Shown: positions 1-9,507, counted from the stretch's first letter. The stretch: 40,078 nucleotides of DNA from Solirubrobacterales bacterium (GCA_025450195.1 JANWHW010000027.1:1-40078), one strand, 5' to 3'. The notes: generated by a model from the sequence alone, not told the origin. Numbers and translations are program-made.

Positions 1-1020
1 ACCGCGATCGAAGCCCGGTTCGGCGGCGCCGAAATCATCAGCAACTTCATCGAAGGGGCCCAGTCTGGGATCTTCACCGTGGGCGACCCGCCGGTGGTCG
101 GCACCCTGATTGCAGACAACGTGATCGGGGAATCGGAAGCCAACGGGATCCTGATCGAAAGCGACTTCAATGAAGTCCTCGGTAATGCGATCTACGGTTC
201 CGGCGCAGCCGGTATCCGCATCCAGGACCCTACGGCCTTCCCGCTCGTCTTCACCACCGAAAATCTGATCGGCGGTGATGTGCCAACTGACGAAAACACG
301 ATCCGCGAAAGCGGCGGTGACGCGATCGAGATCGTCGACGAATCGGGGAATACCGAAGAAGACAGCTTCAACGAAGTCGCCCGCAACCACGGCGACAGCA
401 ATGCTGGTTCCTTCATCGACCTAGTCGGCAACGCCAACGCCGGGATCCAGCCCCCGAAAATCGACAGCGCCAAACTCGACAGCGCCAGCGGCAGCGGCGC
501 CGAGGCGGGCGCCAACGTCCGGGTCTTCCGCAAGGCAACCGCCGAAGCCGGCGAGATCAAATCGTTCCTCGGCGAAGCGATCGCCGATTTCAGCGGTGCT
601 TGGAGCGTCACCTACGTGGCGGCGATCCCGGGCGAAACACAGATAGCCGCCACGCAGACTCTCGAAGGCGGCACTTCGGAGCTGGCGTTCGCGAAAACCG
701 AACCGGGGCCGAAAACCGGCGGCGGTGGAGGCGGGGGCGGCAATGGGACCCCGGCCGACAAGACAGCCCCTCAGACCAAGATCACCAAGGGCCCCAAAGC
801 CAAAACTCATGCGACGACGGTCAAGTTCAAGTTCTCCTCCAGCGAGCAGGGCTCGAGCTTCGAATGCAAGCTCGACAAGAAGAAGTTCAAGCCCTGCAAA
901 TCGCCGAAGAAGTACAAGAAACTGAAGCCGGGCAAACACGTCTTCAAGGTGCGTGCGATCGACAAGGCCGGCAACGTCGACCAGACGCCTGCGAAGAAGA
1001 AGTTCAAGGTCCTCGCGTAG
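1..1020 (+). CDS. Secreted beta-helix protein with C-terminal Ig-like module (5' partial)
   Basis: The reading frame is open from base 1, so only the last 339 residues are present and the start lies outside the window. The first ~150 residues contain irregular repeats rich in N-x-I, GI and GN turns (for example GIRIQ and NVIGES), as in right-handed parallel beta-helix (NosD/pectate-lyase-like) proteins. A Gly-rich linker near residue 240 leads to a Lys-rich Ig-like module of ~85 residues with two Cys (FECKLD and KPCKSP) and the ending VRAIDKAGNVDQTP. This module type is common in surface proteins of Thermoleophilia. The role is probably extracellular, in adhesion or polysaccharide binding. 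No enzymatic motif is visible. The gene converges with the GMC oxidoreductase gene 13 bp downstream. Confidence is high for a real gene and moderate for the fold. Confidence 0.8.
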   Translation, partial: TAIEARFGGAEIISNFIEGAQSGIFTVGDPPVVGTLIADNVIGESEANGILIESDFNEVLGNAIYGSGAAGIRIQDPTAFPLVFTTENLIGGDVPTDENTIRESGGDAIEIVDESGNTEEDSFNEVARNHGDSNAGSFIDLVGNANAGIQPPKIDSAKLDSASGSGAEAGANVRVFRKATAEAGEIKSFLGEAIADFSGAWSVTYVAAIPGETQIAATQTLEGGTSELAFAKTEPGPKTGGGGGGGGNGTPADKTAPQTKITKGPKAKTHATTVKFKFSSSEQGSSFECKLDKKKFKPCKSPKKYKKLKPGKHVFKVRAIDKAGNVDQTPAKKKFKVLA

Positions 1021-1033
1021 CGCTCGGGCTGTC

Positions 1034-2896
1034 TTACTGGGCCTGCGCTGCAGCCTCGCCCACCCCGGCTGCGATTGCCATGATCGAGACCTGAGGATTG
1101 ACTCCGGGGCAGCTCGGCAGGATTGAGCCGTCGGCTACCCAGACCCCATCGACCCCGCGGAGGCGACCTTGCGGATCAACGGGATGGCGACCCTGATTTG
1201 AGCCGGCCGCCACGCTCCCGGTCGGGTGAAATGCGGCAATTCGAAGACGCCGGAGGTCGACGGCGGGGACCGTTGCATCGATCTCCGCCTCGCTGCGCAC
1301 CGGCTTCGTGCCGCCACCCAGCTCGACTTCACGGGCGCCGGCGGCGAGAAGGACTCGCGCCATCCCCCCGAGCGCCGTGAAGACTCTCTTGCGGTCCCTT
1401 GCGCTGAGACGGTAGGTGACGAGCGGCCAGCGCGACCCGTGTACGCGACCAGAGGGGTCGTCGGCAATCATCGCCCCAAGCGTTGCGGTTTTCGATGCAT
1501 CCTCCAGCCGTCGCAGGAGGTAGTCGCCATAGCCCGGTGCCGAGGCTGCGCCCATCCCGGGGGGTGTCGAGGTGGCCTCGATCAGGACCCCCTCGCGCTC
1601 GTGCAGCTCCTCGATACCGACGCTCTGCATAACCCCGCGCCAGGGGAAGATCTCGTCCTCAAAGGAAGCGGTGATGCCCATTGCGGGGTGAATCGAGAGC
1701 CCGCGCCCGACGTACGGATGGGCGCCCAGCCCGCTGCGGCGAAGCAGAGGCGGAGTTCCGATCGCGCCTGCCGCGACGATTACTCGCGAAGCAGAGATGC
1801 GCGCCACCGATCCGTCAGCGCGGAGAGCTTCGACGCCCGTTGCGCGCCCCGACTCGGTGAGGATTTGTTTCACGGTCAGGCCCGAGACGATTCTCGCTCC
1901 AGCTTCGCAGGCCTGCGGCAGAGCGTTCAGGTGGACGCCGCCCTTGGCGTTGTTGGGGCAGCCGATCGCGCACTGGCAGGCCCCGCGGCAACCGGTGGCA
2001 TTGCGCTGCATGGGCGCGGCATGCCAGCCAAGGGCCTTCGCCCCGGCCAGCGCCAGCTCTCCGTTGCGTCCCAGTACATCCAGTGATGCCGAGGCGACGC
2101 CAATCGTGTCCTCGACGTCGGCGAGTCGGGGGGCCAGCGCCTCGGGCTCGGCCAGCGCCAGCCCGCCCCTATGCCAGCTGTCGACAACCGGCTTGGGTGG
2201 CCGGTAGCAAGTGCCGGAATTGATCACGGTGGTGCCGCCAACCGCTCGTCCGAGGGGCAGCGCGATCGTTGGATCTCCGAAGGCCATTGTCGTTCCGCCG
2301 TCGCGATAGATGGAGGCGAAGCGATCAAGTGGATGCGAGGAGCGGATCCGCTCCGCCGTCCAACGCTCCCCCTCCTCGACTATCACCGTGTCGAAGCCGG
2401 CCCGAGCCAGCGCCCGAGCAGCGAACGCCCCTCCTGCGCCTGAGCCGATTACAACCGCATCGCAATGGGTTGTGGCTGGCCACTCGGCTGCCGGGACGAG
2501 GTTCAGCTTTGGGTCGGGTCGCGATGGCTCATGGCGGGACGCGACCTCGGCAATTTCGTCCGCAAACGAGTCGGCTCCGTGGGCGAGCATGACGACCGAC
2601 TTCAGCGCCTCGATTACGGCCGCTCCACCTTTCCGGGCGACGGTGGCGAGGATCTCTTCGCGCTGCTCTGGGGCCAGCGAGCCGAGGGTGCGCCCGGTGC
2701 GGGCTACCGAGTACGCCTCCACTCCAACCAGGGCGGCCGCCAGTCCAGCCTGGGAGGCCCTCGGCATCCGACTGATCATCCGCCTCGCGGAACTCGCCAG
2801 GCGCTCGGAATCGGGGCCGCCATGCTCGGGCGGCAGCAGGGCCCCAGCAAGGTCTCCTAGCGCCGACATGGCGTCAGATACTAGATTCGCATACAT
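1034..2896 (-). CDS. GMC family oxidoreductase
   Basis: FAD-dependent oxidoreductase of the glucose-methanol-choline family, 620 residues. About 150 N-terminal helical residues precede the dinucleotide-binding motif VVIGSGAGGAFAA (~148). GRAVGGTTVINSGTC (~217-231) matches the GMC signature. A Cys-rich segment, GCRGACQCAIGCPNNAKGG (~302-320), resembles that of long-chain alcohol oxidase-like GMC proteins. The C-terminus has FHPTGS and the usual final motif with NPQVSIMAIAAG. The substrate is unknown; an alcohol or sterol is possible. The frame is open further upstream to 3154, but that stretch overlaps a well-supported gene on the other strand (2915-3256), so the ATG at 2896 is preferred. This leaves only 18 bp between the divergent genes. 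Confidence 0.85.
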   Translation of the reverse strand: MYANLVSDAMSALGDLAGALLPPEHGGPDSERLASSARRMISRMPRASQAGLAAALVGVEAYSVARTGRTLGSLAPEQREEILATVARKGGAAVIEALKSVVMLAHGADSFADEIAEVASRHEPSRPDPKLNLVPAAEWPATTHCDAVVIGSGAGGAFAARALARAGFDTVIVEEGERWTAERIRSSHPLDRFASIYRDGGTTMAFGDPTIALPLGRAVGGTTVINSGTCYRPPKPVVDSWHRGGLALAEPEALAPRLADVEDTIGVASASLDVLGRNGELALAGAKALGWHAAPMQRNATGCRGACQCAIGCPNNAKGGVHLNALPQACEAGARIVSGLTVKQILTESGRATGVEALRADGSVARISASRVIVAAGAIGTPPLLRRSGLGAHPYVGRGLSIHPAMGITASFEDEIFPWRGVMQSVGIEELHEREGVLIEATSTPPGMGAASAPGYGDYLLRRLEDASKTATLGAMIADDPSGRVHGSRWPLVTYRLSARDRKRVFTALGGMARVLLAAGAREVELGGGTKPVRSEAEIDATVPAVDLRRLRIAAFHPTGSVAAGSNQGRHPVDPQGRLRGVDGVWVADGSILPSCPGVNPQVSIMAIAAGVGEAAAQAQ

Positions 2897-2914
2897 GGAT
2901 CGGCGTAACGGCTC

Positions 2915-3256
2915 GTGAGTTTCGTTCTCGACCCACCTCTCCTTGTTGCTTCGGGAGCTGCGATTGAGGCCGCGGTTGGCAACGATGAGGAGCAGGCACG
3001 GCGGCTTCGGGGTGCCGTTTCGATTCTGTTCATTGCCGTCTCCGTTGCCCTCTATGCGAATGCTCCGGGCCTGGGCCGGATCTGGCGCCCCTTCGGCTCG
3101 CGCTCGGGCCGCGAGTTCATGCTGACGTCCGGCTTGGCGCGAGTGGACGAGCAACGGATCTCACCGCAGCGGCACGCCGCCGCACTCTCGCTCTTTGTGC
3201 TCTACCCGCTCTGGGCTCGCCTCGGCAGCGCTTTGGTTCGCTCTAGCTCCAGCTGA
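2915..3256 (+). CDS. Small membrane protein, unknown function
   Basis: 113 residues from a GTG start. An N-terminal DPPLLVASGAAIE segment is followed by a hydrophobic helix (AVSILFIAVSVALYANAP), the motif GSRSGREFMLTSGL, and a second hydrophobic stretch near the end (AALSLFVLYPLWARL). The composition and third-position bias read as coding, whereas the overlapping minus-strand extension of the GMC frame is rich in Arg, Asn and Ser and looks non-coding. The gene is divergent from the GMC gene and its last 14 bases overlap the 3' end of the deacetylase gene. I do not recognise a named family. It is probably an integral membrane protein. Confidence 0.6.
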   Translation: MSFVLDPPLLVASGAAIEAAVGNDEEQARRLRGAVSILFIAVSVALYANAPGLGRIWRPFGSRSGREFMLTSGLARVDEQRISPQRHAAALSLFVLYPLWARLGSALVRSSSS

Positions 3257-4094
3257 GCGAATCGAAGGCCGTGCCTCCTCGGAACGGCTCGGGTTGCGCG
3301 AGGATGTGGTTGGCCGTGTCGGCGCAGCGCGCCACCCAGAGCTCATCGCGCTGCGATGCGCCGGCCACGAGGTCGAGTAGAGCGCCGAGGCGGTCTTCCC
3401 CAAGCCAGTCGAGCATGAAGGGGTGGAGGATGATTGCCATGTAGCCGCCATCCTGGGCCAGCCCCTTCACCTCATCTTCGAGGAAGGCGACGAACGCGCT
3501 GGGATCGAGCGGATCACTCGATCCAGTCATCTGCTCGCGAACCGGGCCAAGCGGGGGTAGGACGCAGGCCGCGTCTACATGTCGCCACTGGAACGGCAGC
3601 AGGGCGACGCCGCCGGCCTCACCTGCCCCCCTTCCGGCCGGAGAGCAGTAGCGCATCCCCGCCTCGCGCAGCACGTCCACCCCGCCGGCCCCAAGCCCTC
3701 CACCCGGCGGCCGCAGCCCGGCGACTCGCAGGCCGAGGCCCTCGAAGCCGGCCAGGCCGTGGGCTAGGTTGTCCGCCTGCGCGGCGGGAGAGAGGCTCGC
3801 CCACTCCTCGTGGCGCCAGGCGTGGTAGGCGACCTCGTGCCCGGCGGCGTCGATCGTCTGCAGCAGCTCGGGGTAGAGCTCCGTGTTGAGCCCCTCGACG
3901 AAGAAGGTCGCCGAGAGCCCCCGCTCCGCAAGCCGGTCGAGCAGCGCCGGCACCACCTCGGTCGCGGTGACGTGGCGGCCCAGCGGTGCGTCGACGGACA
4001 CAGCCCCCATCTCCAGCTCGGCCGCCTCGCCGAGGTTGTCGAAGGTCAGCGAGAGCACGCCCCGCTCTCCGTCGATGGGCCTAAAACCGGACAT
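3243..4094 (-). CDS. Polysaccharide deacetylase (NodB-like) family protein
   Basis: 283 residues with the order of motifs seen in carbohydrate esterase family 4. These are LSLTFDN (motif 1, normally TFDD; the second Asp is Asn here), ATFFVEG, HEVAYHAWRHEEW (the H-x3-H metal pair of motif 2), LRPPGG (motif 3) and ILHPFML (motif 5). The TFDN variant keeps the catalytic-base Asp and changes the metal-ligand Asp, as in the more divergent peptidoglycan- or sugar-deacetylase-like and allantoinase-type (PuuE) members, so the substrate is uncertain. No signal peptide is visible, suggesting a cytoplasmic enzyme. The gene lies 27 bp downstream of the membrane protein gene 4122-4649 on the same strand and may be co-transcribed. 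Confidence 0.8.
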   Translation of the reverse strand: MSGFRPIDGERGVLSLTFDNLGEAAELEMGAVSVDAPLGRHVTATEVVPALLDRLAERGLSATFFVEGLNTELYPELLQTIDAAGHEVAYHAWRHEEWASLSPAAQADNLAHGLAGFEGLGLRVAGLRPPGGGLGAGGVDVLREAGMRYCSPAGRGAGEAGGVALLPFQWRHVDAACVLPPLGPVREQMTGSSDPLDPSAFVAFLEDEVKGLAQDGGYMAIILHPFMLDWLGEDRLGALLDLVAGASQRDELWVARCADTANHILAQPEPFRGGTAFDSLSWS

Positions 4095-4121
4095 CTAGGG
4101 ACGTTTCAGGCCCGCCGACGG

Positions 4122-4649
4122 TCATTCGCGCAGGGCGGGGCTCCAGCGCTCGGGCTCGAGGCGCGCCTGCTCTCGCGCCCAGCGGAAGTGATGACGCGCT
4201 GAAATCAGCAGGGCCGGGAAGTTGAGCGCGGCGGCGGCGAGGCCCAGCCGCCGCGATTTGGAGTCTGCCTCCGTCGTGAGGCTGAGCACGCTGCAGATCG
4301 CCCAGAACCAGAGCACCGAGTTGTAGGCGGGGAGCTGGTCCTCGCGAAGGCCCTCTGCTTCGTCCAGCATCGGTACGCCCTTGTGCAGCGACCAGGGCCA
4401 GGCTGCGAAGTGGACGGCGACTCCGGCGGCACCGATTCCCGCGTTTATCGCGGAGAGCCTTTCGTTCGCCTTTCCACCCCGCGCGGCGCTCAGCAGCATC
4501 AGCGGGAAGAGCATTCCCCAGAGGGCGTAAGCGCCGCGACGGCCGAGTTGTGGCTCGAACACCAAGCCCACGCCGGCCCGGGTCTCGAAGCCGTGATGGG
4601 CGAGCGCGCCGAGCGCGGCACCGGCGGCGAATGGGCGTCTCAATCGCAT
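4122..4649 (-). CDS. Membrane protein, unknown function
   Basis: 175 residues with about four hydrophobic segments: around residues 8-20, GAYALWGMLFPLMLLSAA (38-56), INAGIGAAGVAVHFAAWPW (67-86) and YNSVLWFWAICSVLSL (~108-124), plus a weaker LGLAAAALNFPALLISA near 136-152. The end is basic and amphipathic. No known family is recognised. The start at 4649 is supported by a TACGCT -10-like box (4664-4659) nine bases upstream, which implies a leaderless message. It is divergent from mfd, with 88 bp between the start codons that hold a 24-bp perfect palindrome. Confidence 0.6.
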   Translation of the reverse strand: MRLRRPFAAGAALGALAHHGFETRAGVGLVFEPQLGRRGAYALWGMLFPLMLLSAARGGKANERLSAINAGIGAAGVAVHFAAWPWSLHKGVPMLDEAEGLREDQLPAYNSVLWFWAICSVLSLTTEADSKSRRLGLAAAALNFPALLISARHHFRWAREQARLEPERWSPALRE

Positions 4650-4701
4650 TGCGGAGGGAGCGTAGCCCCTCCATCTGGTGCCGTGTCAGAATCGGTCGCC
4701 G

Positions 4702-4725
4702 CGCCCGGATCGGCCGATCCGGGCG
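4702..4725. promoter_or_regulatory. 24-bp perfect palindrome between divergent genes
   Basis: Bases 4702-4725 are identical to their own reverse complement (half-site CGCCCGGATCGG). The palindrome ends 12 bases before the chosen mfd ATG and lies 52 bases upstream of the divergent membrane protein gene. The length and symmetry fit a dimeric regulator's operator. As RNA it could also fold into a hairpin close to the mfd start. There is no T-tract, so a terminator is unlikely. Confidence 0.45.
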
Positions 4726-4737
4726 GTTTGCCTGCTT

Positions 4738-7700
4738 ATGAGCCTGCGCCCACTGATCGAGATCGCTGCGGAAAACGAGCGCCTTCACGCGCTCGCCGGC
4801 GACGTGCGCGCCGCGACCGAGGGAGGCGAAGCCGTTGCGGTGCGGGCTTCGATGACCCTGCGGCCGTTGCTTCTGGCGGCTTTGCTGGAGGACGATCGAG
4901 GGCTGGCCGGTCGTTCGGCCCTGTTGGTCAGCGCCGACGACCGCTCGGCGCGCGACCTCGCCGCCGACCTGCGTGCCTACCTGGCGCCACGGCAGGTTCG
5001 CTTCTACCCTTCGCGGGGCACCGGCTATGCGTCCCATGTGACGCCACCGCCGCATCTGGTCGGGCTGCGGATCGACGCGCTGGACGCCCTTCGGAAGGGC
5101 AAGGACGCTGTGGTTGTCGCAAGCGCAACTGCCCTCGCCGAGGCCGTTCCCGACGCTTCGCTGCGACCGGCTGGGTTCTCGGTGACGCTGGGAGAGGAGA
5201 TCGACCTCGACAATGTGTCTCGGCAGCTGCTTGGCGCCGGCTATGAGCGGGTCGAGCAGGTGGAGGAGCGGGGCCAGTTCGCGATTCGCGGCGGGATCCT
5301 CGACGTCTTCCCCGCCACCGAGGAGCGCGCGGTAAGGGTCGAGCTCTTTGGCGACGAGGTTGAGTCGATGCGCTGGTTCTCGACCTTCACCCAGCGTTCG
5401 CTGGGCGAGGCCGATCGAGTGAAGCTCGCCCCCGCGGCGGAGCTTGACGCCGCGCACCGCGAACTGGCTGAGCTCGCGGCGATGGAGGCCGCGGAGGAGG
5501 GGGTGGAGCCGCCAAGCCTTGCGGAGGTCCTGCCGCTGGAGCGGTTCGCGCCGCCACTCGACCTGATCCCCGAGGCAACCGCCGTCGTCCTTGCGGCTGC
5601 TGAGGAGATCGAGCCGGCGCTGCGCGACCACTGGGAAGACGCGACCACCGCGATGCACGCCGAGGACGCCCAGCACCTCTACGTCGATGTCGCTGGGCCG
5701 TTGAACGAGCGTGCCGTTTTGTCGGTGGGGAGCTCGGGAGACGAGGAGGACCCGGGGGCATTCCGCGCGGCGCGGGCCGAGTCTCCGGCCCGAAGCATCA
5801 AAGAGGCTGAGGGTGAGCTGGACAAGCTGTTGCGCTCCGGGTACCGCACCGTGGTCGCTTTCGACAGCCACGGTGAGGCCGAGCGCGCCCGCTACAGCCT
5901 CGATCGCATCGACGCCGTACTGCTGGATGGAGGGCGGCTCTCACCCAATCCGGGCCTCACCTTCGCCGAGGCCCGCCTGCGCGAGGGCTTCGTCAGCCCC
6001 GAGCTGCGACTAGCTGTCTATCCCTTCCGCCGCCTCGTCCATCGGCGCCGCCGGATGACCGAGCAAGTTCCCGGCGCGGGGCGCGGCCGTCTTGCCTTCA
6101 GCGACCTGCGGGTCGGGGGCCATGTCGTCCACGAGGACCATGGCGTCGCTCGCTTCGCCGGCTTCGAGACGCGTGAGGTGGGCGGTGTGACTCGCGATTA
6201 CCTCTACCTCGAATACAAGGGCGAGGACCGGGTCTACGTACCCACCGACCAGCTCGCCAAGCTCAGCCGCTACGTCGGTGCCGGCGGCGAAGCGACCCTC
6301 TCCGCGCTGGGCGGCAAACGCTGGCAGAACATGAAGGCCCGGGCGCGTCGCGCGGCCGGTGCCCTGGCCGGCGAGCTGCTCAACCTCTATGCCGAGCGGC
6401 GGACTCGGAAGGGCCACACCTTCTCGCCAGACGGCGAGTGGCAGATCGCGATGGAGGCGGCCTTTCCGTATCGAGAGACGGCCGACCAGATCGAAGCGAT
6501 CGAGGCGGTCAAGGGGGACATGGAATCCGAGCAGCCGATGGACCGGCTGGTCTGTGGGGACGTCGGCTTCGGCAAGACCGAGGTCGCCCTGCGGGCCGCG
6601 GTGAAGGCTGCCGGCGACGGCAAGCAGGTGATGATCCTGGCGCCGACCACGATCCTCGCCCAGCAGCATTTCGGGACTTTCCGCGAGCGCCTCGCCGACC
6701 TTCCGTTCACGCTCGACTGGGTGTCGCGGTTGCGCAAGCCGGCAGAGGTGAAGACGGTGCTCGCCGATTTCGAGGCGGGCAAGGTCGACATCCTGATCGG
6801 CACCCACCGTTTGCTTTCGCGCGATGTGCGGGCCAAGGACCTTGGCCTTTTGGTGGTTGACGAGGAGCAGCGCTTCGGCGTCAAGCAAAAGGAACTGCTG
6901 CGGCAGCTGAAGCTGAAAGTCGACGTGCTCGCGCTGTCGGCAACGCCAATCCCGCGCACCTTGCAGATGAGCCTGGCCGGGCTTCGCGACATATCGGTGA
7001 TCGAGACTCCACCCGAGGGGAGACGACCGGTCAGGACCTACGTTGGTCCTTATGACGAAGACCTCGTGCGAAAGGCGATCGAGCGAGAGTTGGAGCGCGG
7101 CGGCCAGGCCTTCTTCCTGCACAACCGGATCGACAGCCTGCCCGAGATCGCCGAGCAGCTGCGTGGATTGGTCCCCAAGGCCCGCTTCGTCGAGGCCCAC
7201 GGGCAGATGGACGAGGCCGAGCTCGAGAAAACGATGCTCGGGTTCGTGCGCGGCGATGCCGACTGCTTGGTGACGACGACGATCATCGAGTCCGGCCTCG
7301 ATATCCCCACGGCCAACACCCTGATCGTCGAGCGCGCCGATCGGCTGGGCCTTGCCCAGGCCTATCAAATCCGCGGCCGGGTGGGCCGCTCACGAGAGCG
7401 CGCCTTCGCCTACCTGCTCTATCCCTCCGCTGAAGCCCTTACTGAGGAGGCAGCGGCTCGCCTTTCGACCCTCGCCGATCACACCGAGCTCGGCTCCGGG
7501 TTCAAGATCGCGATGCGAGATCTCGATATCCGCGGCGCCGGAGATCTGCTCGGCGATGAGCAGTCAGGCCACGTTGCCGCGGTCGGCTTTGAGCTGTACT
7601 GCCAGATGATCGACGAGGCGGTGGCCGAGACCGCCGCCGCCGGGGAGGCGGGCGAGGCTCCCGAGCCGATTCGGTTCGACGTCCCGGTCAACGCCTATCT

Positions 7701-8121
7701 GCCGGCCTCATTCATCCCCTTCGAGGCAGCCAAGATCGATGTGCACCGTCGCATCGCGGCTTCTCGAGAGCCCGGGGAGCTGCGGGCGATTCGCGACGAG
7801 TTGGACGATCGCTTCGGGTCGCTGCCGCCTGAGGCAGAGAACCTGTTGGCCCTGCAGCGGGCGCGGATCGAGTTGCGCCTGGCTGGGGCACACCAGGTCG
7901 AGCTGCGCGGAGGCCGGCTCAGCATCATCGGAATCGAGCTGGACTCCAAAGGGGCGGACGTACTGTCCGAAAAAGTCGATGGCGCGCTCTACGAATGGCG
8001 GGAGAAGACAGCCGCGGTGCGGGTTTCCGATGACCCTGAGGCCCGGCTGGCGTCAGTGCTCGAGATGGCGGAGGCGATCAGGGACGCGATGCAAGCAGCA
8101 GAGTCTCTGCCGAGAGTTTGA
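4738..8121 (+). CDS. mfd: Transcription-repair coupling factor Mfd
   Basis: Superfamily 2 DNA translocase that removes RNA polymerase stalled at lesions and recruits UvrA; 1127 residues, the usual size. The N-terminal UvrB-like module contains RFYPSRGTGYASHV and GQFAIRGGILDVFP. It is followed by the RNA-polymerase-interacting domain (GDHVVHEDHG-like segment reading GGHVVHEDHGVARFAGF). The translocase motifs are Walker A GDVGFGKTEVALRAA (~607), DEEQRFGVKQ (~707), LSATPIPRTLQMS, TTTIIESGLDIPTANT and QIRGRVGRS. The C-terminal TRCF domain is present near 970-1080. An upstream ATG-less extension to 4678 is possible, but the ATG at 4738 gives the expected N-terminus. It is the first gene of the co-directional run into the isomerase and enolase genes. 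Confidence 0.95.
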   Translation: MSLRPLIEIAAENERLHALAGDVRAATEGGEAVAVRASMTLRPLLLAALLEDDRGLAGRSALLVSADDRSARDLAADLRAYLAPRQVRFYPSRGTGYASHVTPPPHLVGLRIDALDALRKGKDAVVVASATALAEAVPDASLRPAGFSVTLGEEIDLDNVSRQLLGAGYERVEQVEERGQFAIRGGILDVFPATEERAVRVELFGDEVESMRWFSTFTQRSLGEADRVKLAPAAELDAAHRELAELAAMEAAEEGVEPPSLAEVLPLERFAPPLDLIPEATAVVLAAAEEIEPALRDHWEDATTAMHAEDAQHLYVDVAGPLNERAVLSVGSSGDEEDPGAFRAARAESPARSIKEAEGELDKLLRSGYRTVVAFDSHGEAERARYSLDRIDAVLLDGGRLSPNPGLTFAEARLREGFVSPELRLAVYPFRRLVHRRRRMTEQVPGAGRGRLAFSDLRVGGHVVHEDHGVARFAGFETREVGGVTRDYLYLEYKGEDRVYVPTDQLAKLSRYVGAGGEATLSALGGKRWQNMKARARRAAGALAGELLNLYAERRTRKGHTFSPDGEWQIAMEAAFPYRETADQIEAIEAVKGDMESEQPMDRLVCGDVGFGKTEVALRAAVKAAGDGKQVMILAPTTILAQQHFGTFRERLADLPFTLDWVSRLRKPAEVKTVLADFEAGKVDILIGTHRLLSRDVRAKDLGLLVVDEEQRFGVKQKELLRQLKLKVDVLALSATPIPRTLQMSLAGLRDISVIETPPEGRRPVRTYVGPYDEDLVRKAIERELERGGQAFFLHNRIDSLPEIAEQLRGLVPKARFVEAHGQMDEAELEKTMLGFVRGDADCLVTTTIIESGLDIPTANTLIVERADRLGLAQAYQIRGRVGRSRERAFAYLLYPSAEALTEEAAARLSTLADHTELGSGFKIAMRDLDIRGAGDLLGDEQSGHVAAVGFELYCQMIDEAVAETAAAGEAGEAPEPIRFDVPVNAYLPASFIPFEAAKIDVHRRIAASREPGELRAIRDELDDRFGSLPPEAENLLALQRARIELRLAGAHQVELRGGRLSIIGIELDSKGADVLSEKVDGALYEWREKTAAVRVSDDPEARLASVLEMAEAIRDAMQAAESLPRV

Positions 8122-8136
8122 ATAAGCTGTCGCTTC

Positions 8137-9426
8137 GTGGCGCCTAGCAAAGGGGAGAGGAAGGAGTTGCCCAAGCTGCAGCGACTCGCGCTGCTCGGCT
8201 TCGGAGGCCTTGTTGTCCTCCTCTTCCTGGGCTTTGCCGTCGCTCAGGGTCTAGGTGACCCCAGCATCCCTTCGGGTGCCGTGGCGATAGTCGAGGACGC
8301 TCCCGACGACATCGACACAGTCACCGAGGACGAATTTCAGCGCGCCATCGCCCGGGCGGCGGCCGGCGCACAGATCAAACCCATTCCCAAGCCAGGCGCC
8401 GAAGAGTACGAGGGCCTGAAGGAAACCGCGCTCGGCGAATTGCTCGACACGATCTGGATCCAGGGGGAGGCGGCGGAAATGGGCATCTCGGTCACACCGG
8501 AGGAAGTCGCCGCCGAACTGAAGACGCTCAAGGGCCAGTCCTTCGAAACCGAGCAGCAGTACCAGGAATACCTCGAGGAAGGGCATTTCACCCAAGCCGA
8601 CGTCGATCGACAGGTCAAGGTTCGAATGCTCGGCACAAAAATCCAGGCTCAGATCGATGAAGAAGCGCCGGCGCCGAGCGACAGCGAAATCGAGGATTAC
8701 TACGAAGCAGCGAAGTCCAGCGAGTTCACGACGCCGGAGAGCCGCGACGCTCGAATCATCGTCAATCGCGACAAGGGCAAGGTCGAAGAAGCCAAAGCAG
8801 CGCTCGAAAAGGACAACTCAAACCAGAGCTGGAAAGAGGTCGCTAAGCGGTATTCAACCAATCAGGCCAGTGGGGGCTTAGCGAAGGGGTTTACCGATAT
8901 CGACACGGAAGAACCGGAACCGCTGAACGAAGCGATCTTTGCCGCATCGACCGGGCAGATCGACGGGCCCTTGGACACCCCCGACGGCTACACGGTCTTC
9001 GAAGTCGTCAAAGTGACTTCGGAGGAAGTCGAGTCGTTCGAAGAAGCAGAGCCCGGGATCAGCAGCAAACTCTCTGATCGGTTCGCACAGGAAGACTTCG
9101 CGGACTTCCTCCGCACCTACAACATCAAGTGGGAATCGCGCACGTTCTGCGCACCGGAGGCAACGATCCAACGCTGTGCCAATTTCAAGGGCACTGTGCG
9201 CCCAGAAGCGGCACTCCCAGCCTGCTACGAAGCTGACCCCGAAGAACCGGCCGAAGAATGCCCGGCGCCGGTAACCCAGGTCAAACCGGCGCTGCCCGGC
9301 TCGGTCAGCCCGCTGCTGCCCGAGGGCACGCAAAAGATCCAGCGCCCGCGTCCCCCCGGCGACGACGAATCGGCTCCGCCGCCGGCTCCGACCGAAATTC
9401 CCGGCGCCCCGCCTCCGGTCGAATAG
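8137..9426 (+). CDS. Membrane-anchored SurA/PpiC-type peptidyl-prolyl isomerase
   Basis: 429 residues. A short basic N-terminus and one transmembrane helix (~19-40) place the rest outside the cytoplasm. A SurA-N-like helical chaperone region (~70-190, with AEMGISVTPEEV) is followed by a parvulin-type domain (~200-300, ending DTPDGYTVFEVVKV). The tail has four Cys (TFCAPE, QRCANF, ACYEAD, EECPAP) and a Pro-rich end. Its predicted role is folding of exported proteins. The GTG start at 8137 is eight bases after a TAAGCT box and lacks a Shine-Dalgarno sequence. It is paralogous to the next gene. Confidence 0.85.
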   Translation: MAPSKGERKELPKLQRLALLGFGGLVVLLFLGFAVAQGLGDPSIPSGAVAIVEDAPDDIDTVTEDEFQRAIARAAAGAQIKPIPKPGAEEYEGLKETALGELLDTIWIQGEAAEMGISVTPEEVAAELKTLKGQSFETEQQYQEYLEEGHFTQADVDRQVKVRMLGTKIQAQIDEEAPAPSDSEIEDYYEAAKSSEFTTPESRDARIIVNRDKGKVEEAKAALEKDNSNQSWKEVAKRYSTNQASGGLAKGFTDIDTEEPEPLNEAIFAASTGQIDGPLDTPDGYTVFEVVKVTSEEVESFEEAEPGISSKLSDRFAQEDFADFLRTYNIKWESRTFCAPEATIQRCANFKGTVRPEAALPACYEADPEEPAEECPAPVTQVKPALPGSVSPLLPEGTQKIQRPRPPGDDESAPPPAPTEIPGAPPPVE

Positions 9427-9507
9427 CTACGCCTCGAGGGCGCCGAACCTCCGCTTTACATCTGCCTCAACGAAGCCTGAGCGGGCAAAAGATATGCTCC
9501 CGGCCTC

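Noticed and set aside
2897..3154. 86-residue N-terminal extension of the GMC oxidoreductase
   Set aside because: Overlaps a convincing plus-strand membrane protein gene and has non-coding composition.
4081..5871. 596-codon minus-strand frame opposite mfd
   Set aside because: Shadow frame crossing the palindrome and the divergent gene pair; no recognisable motif.
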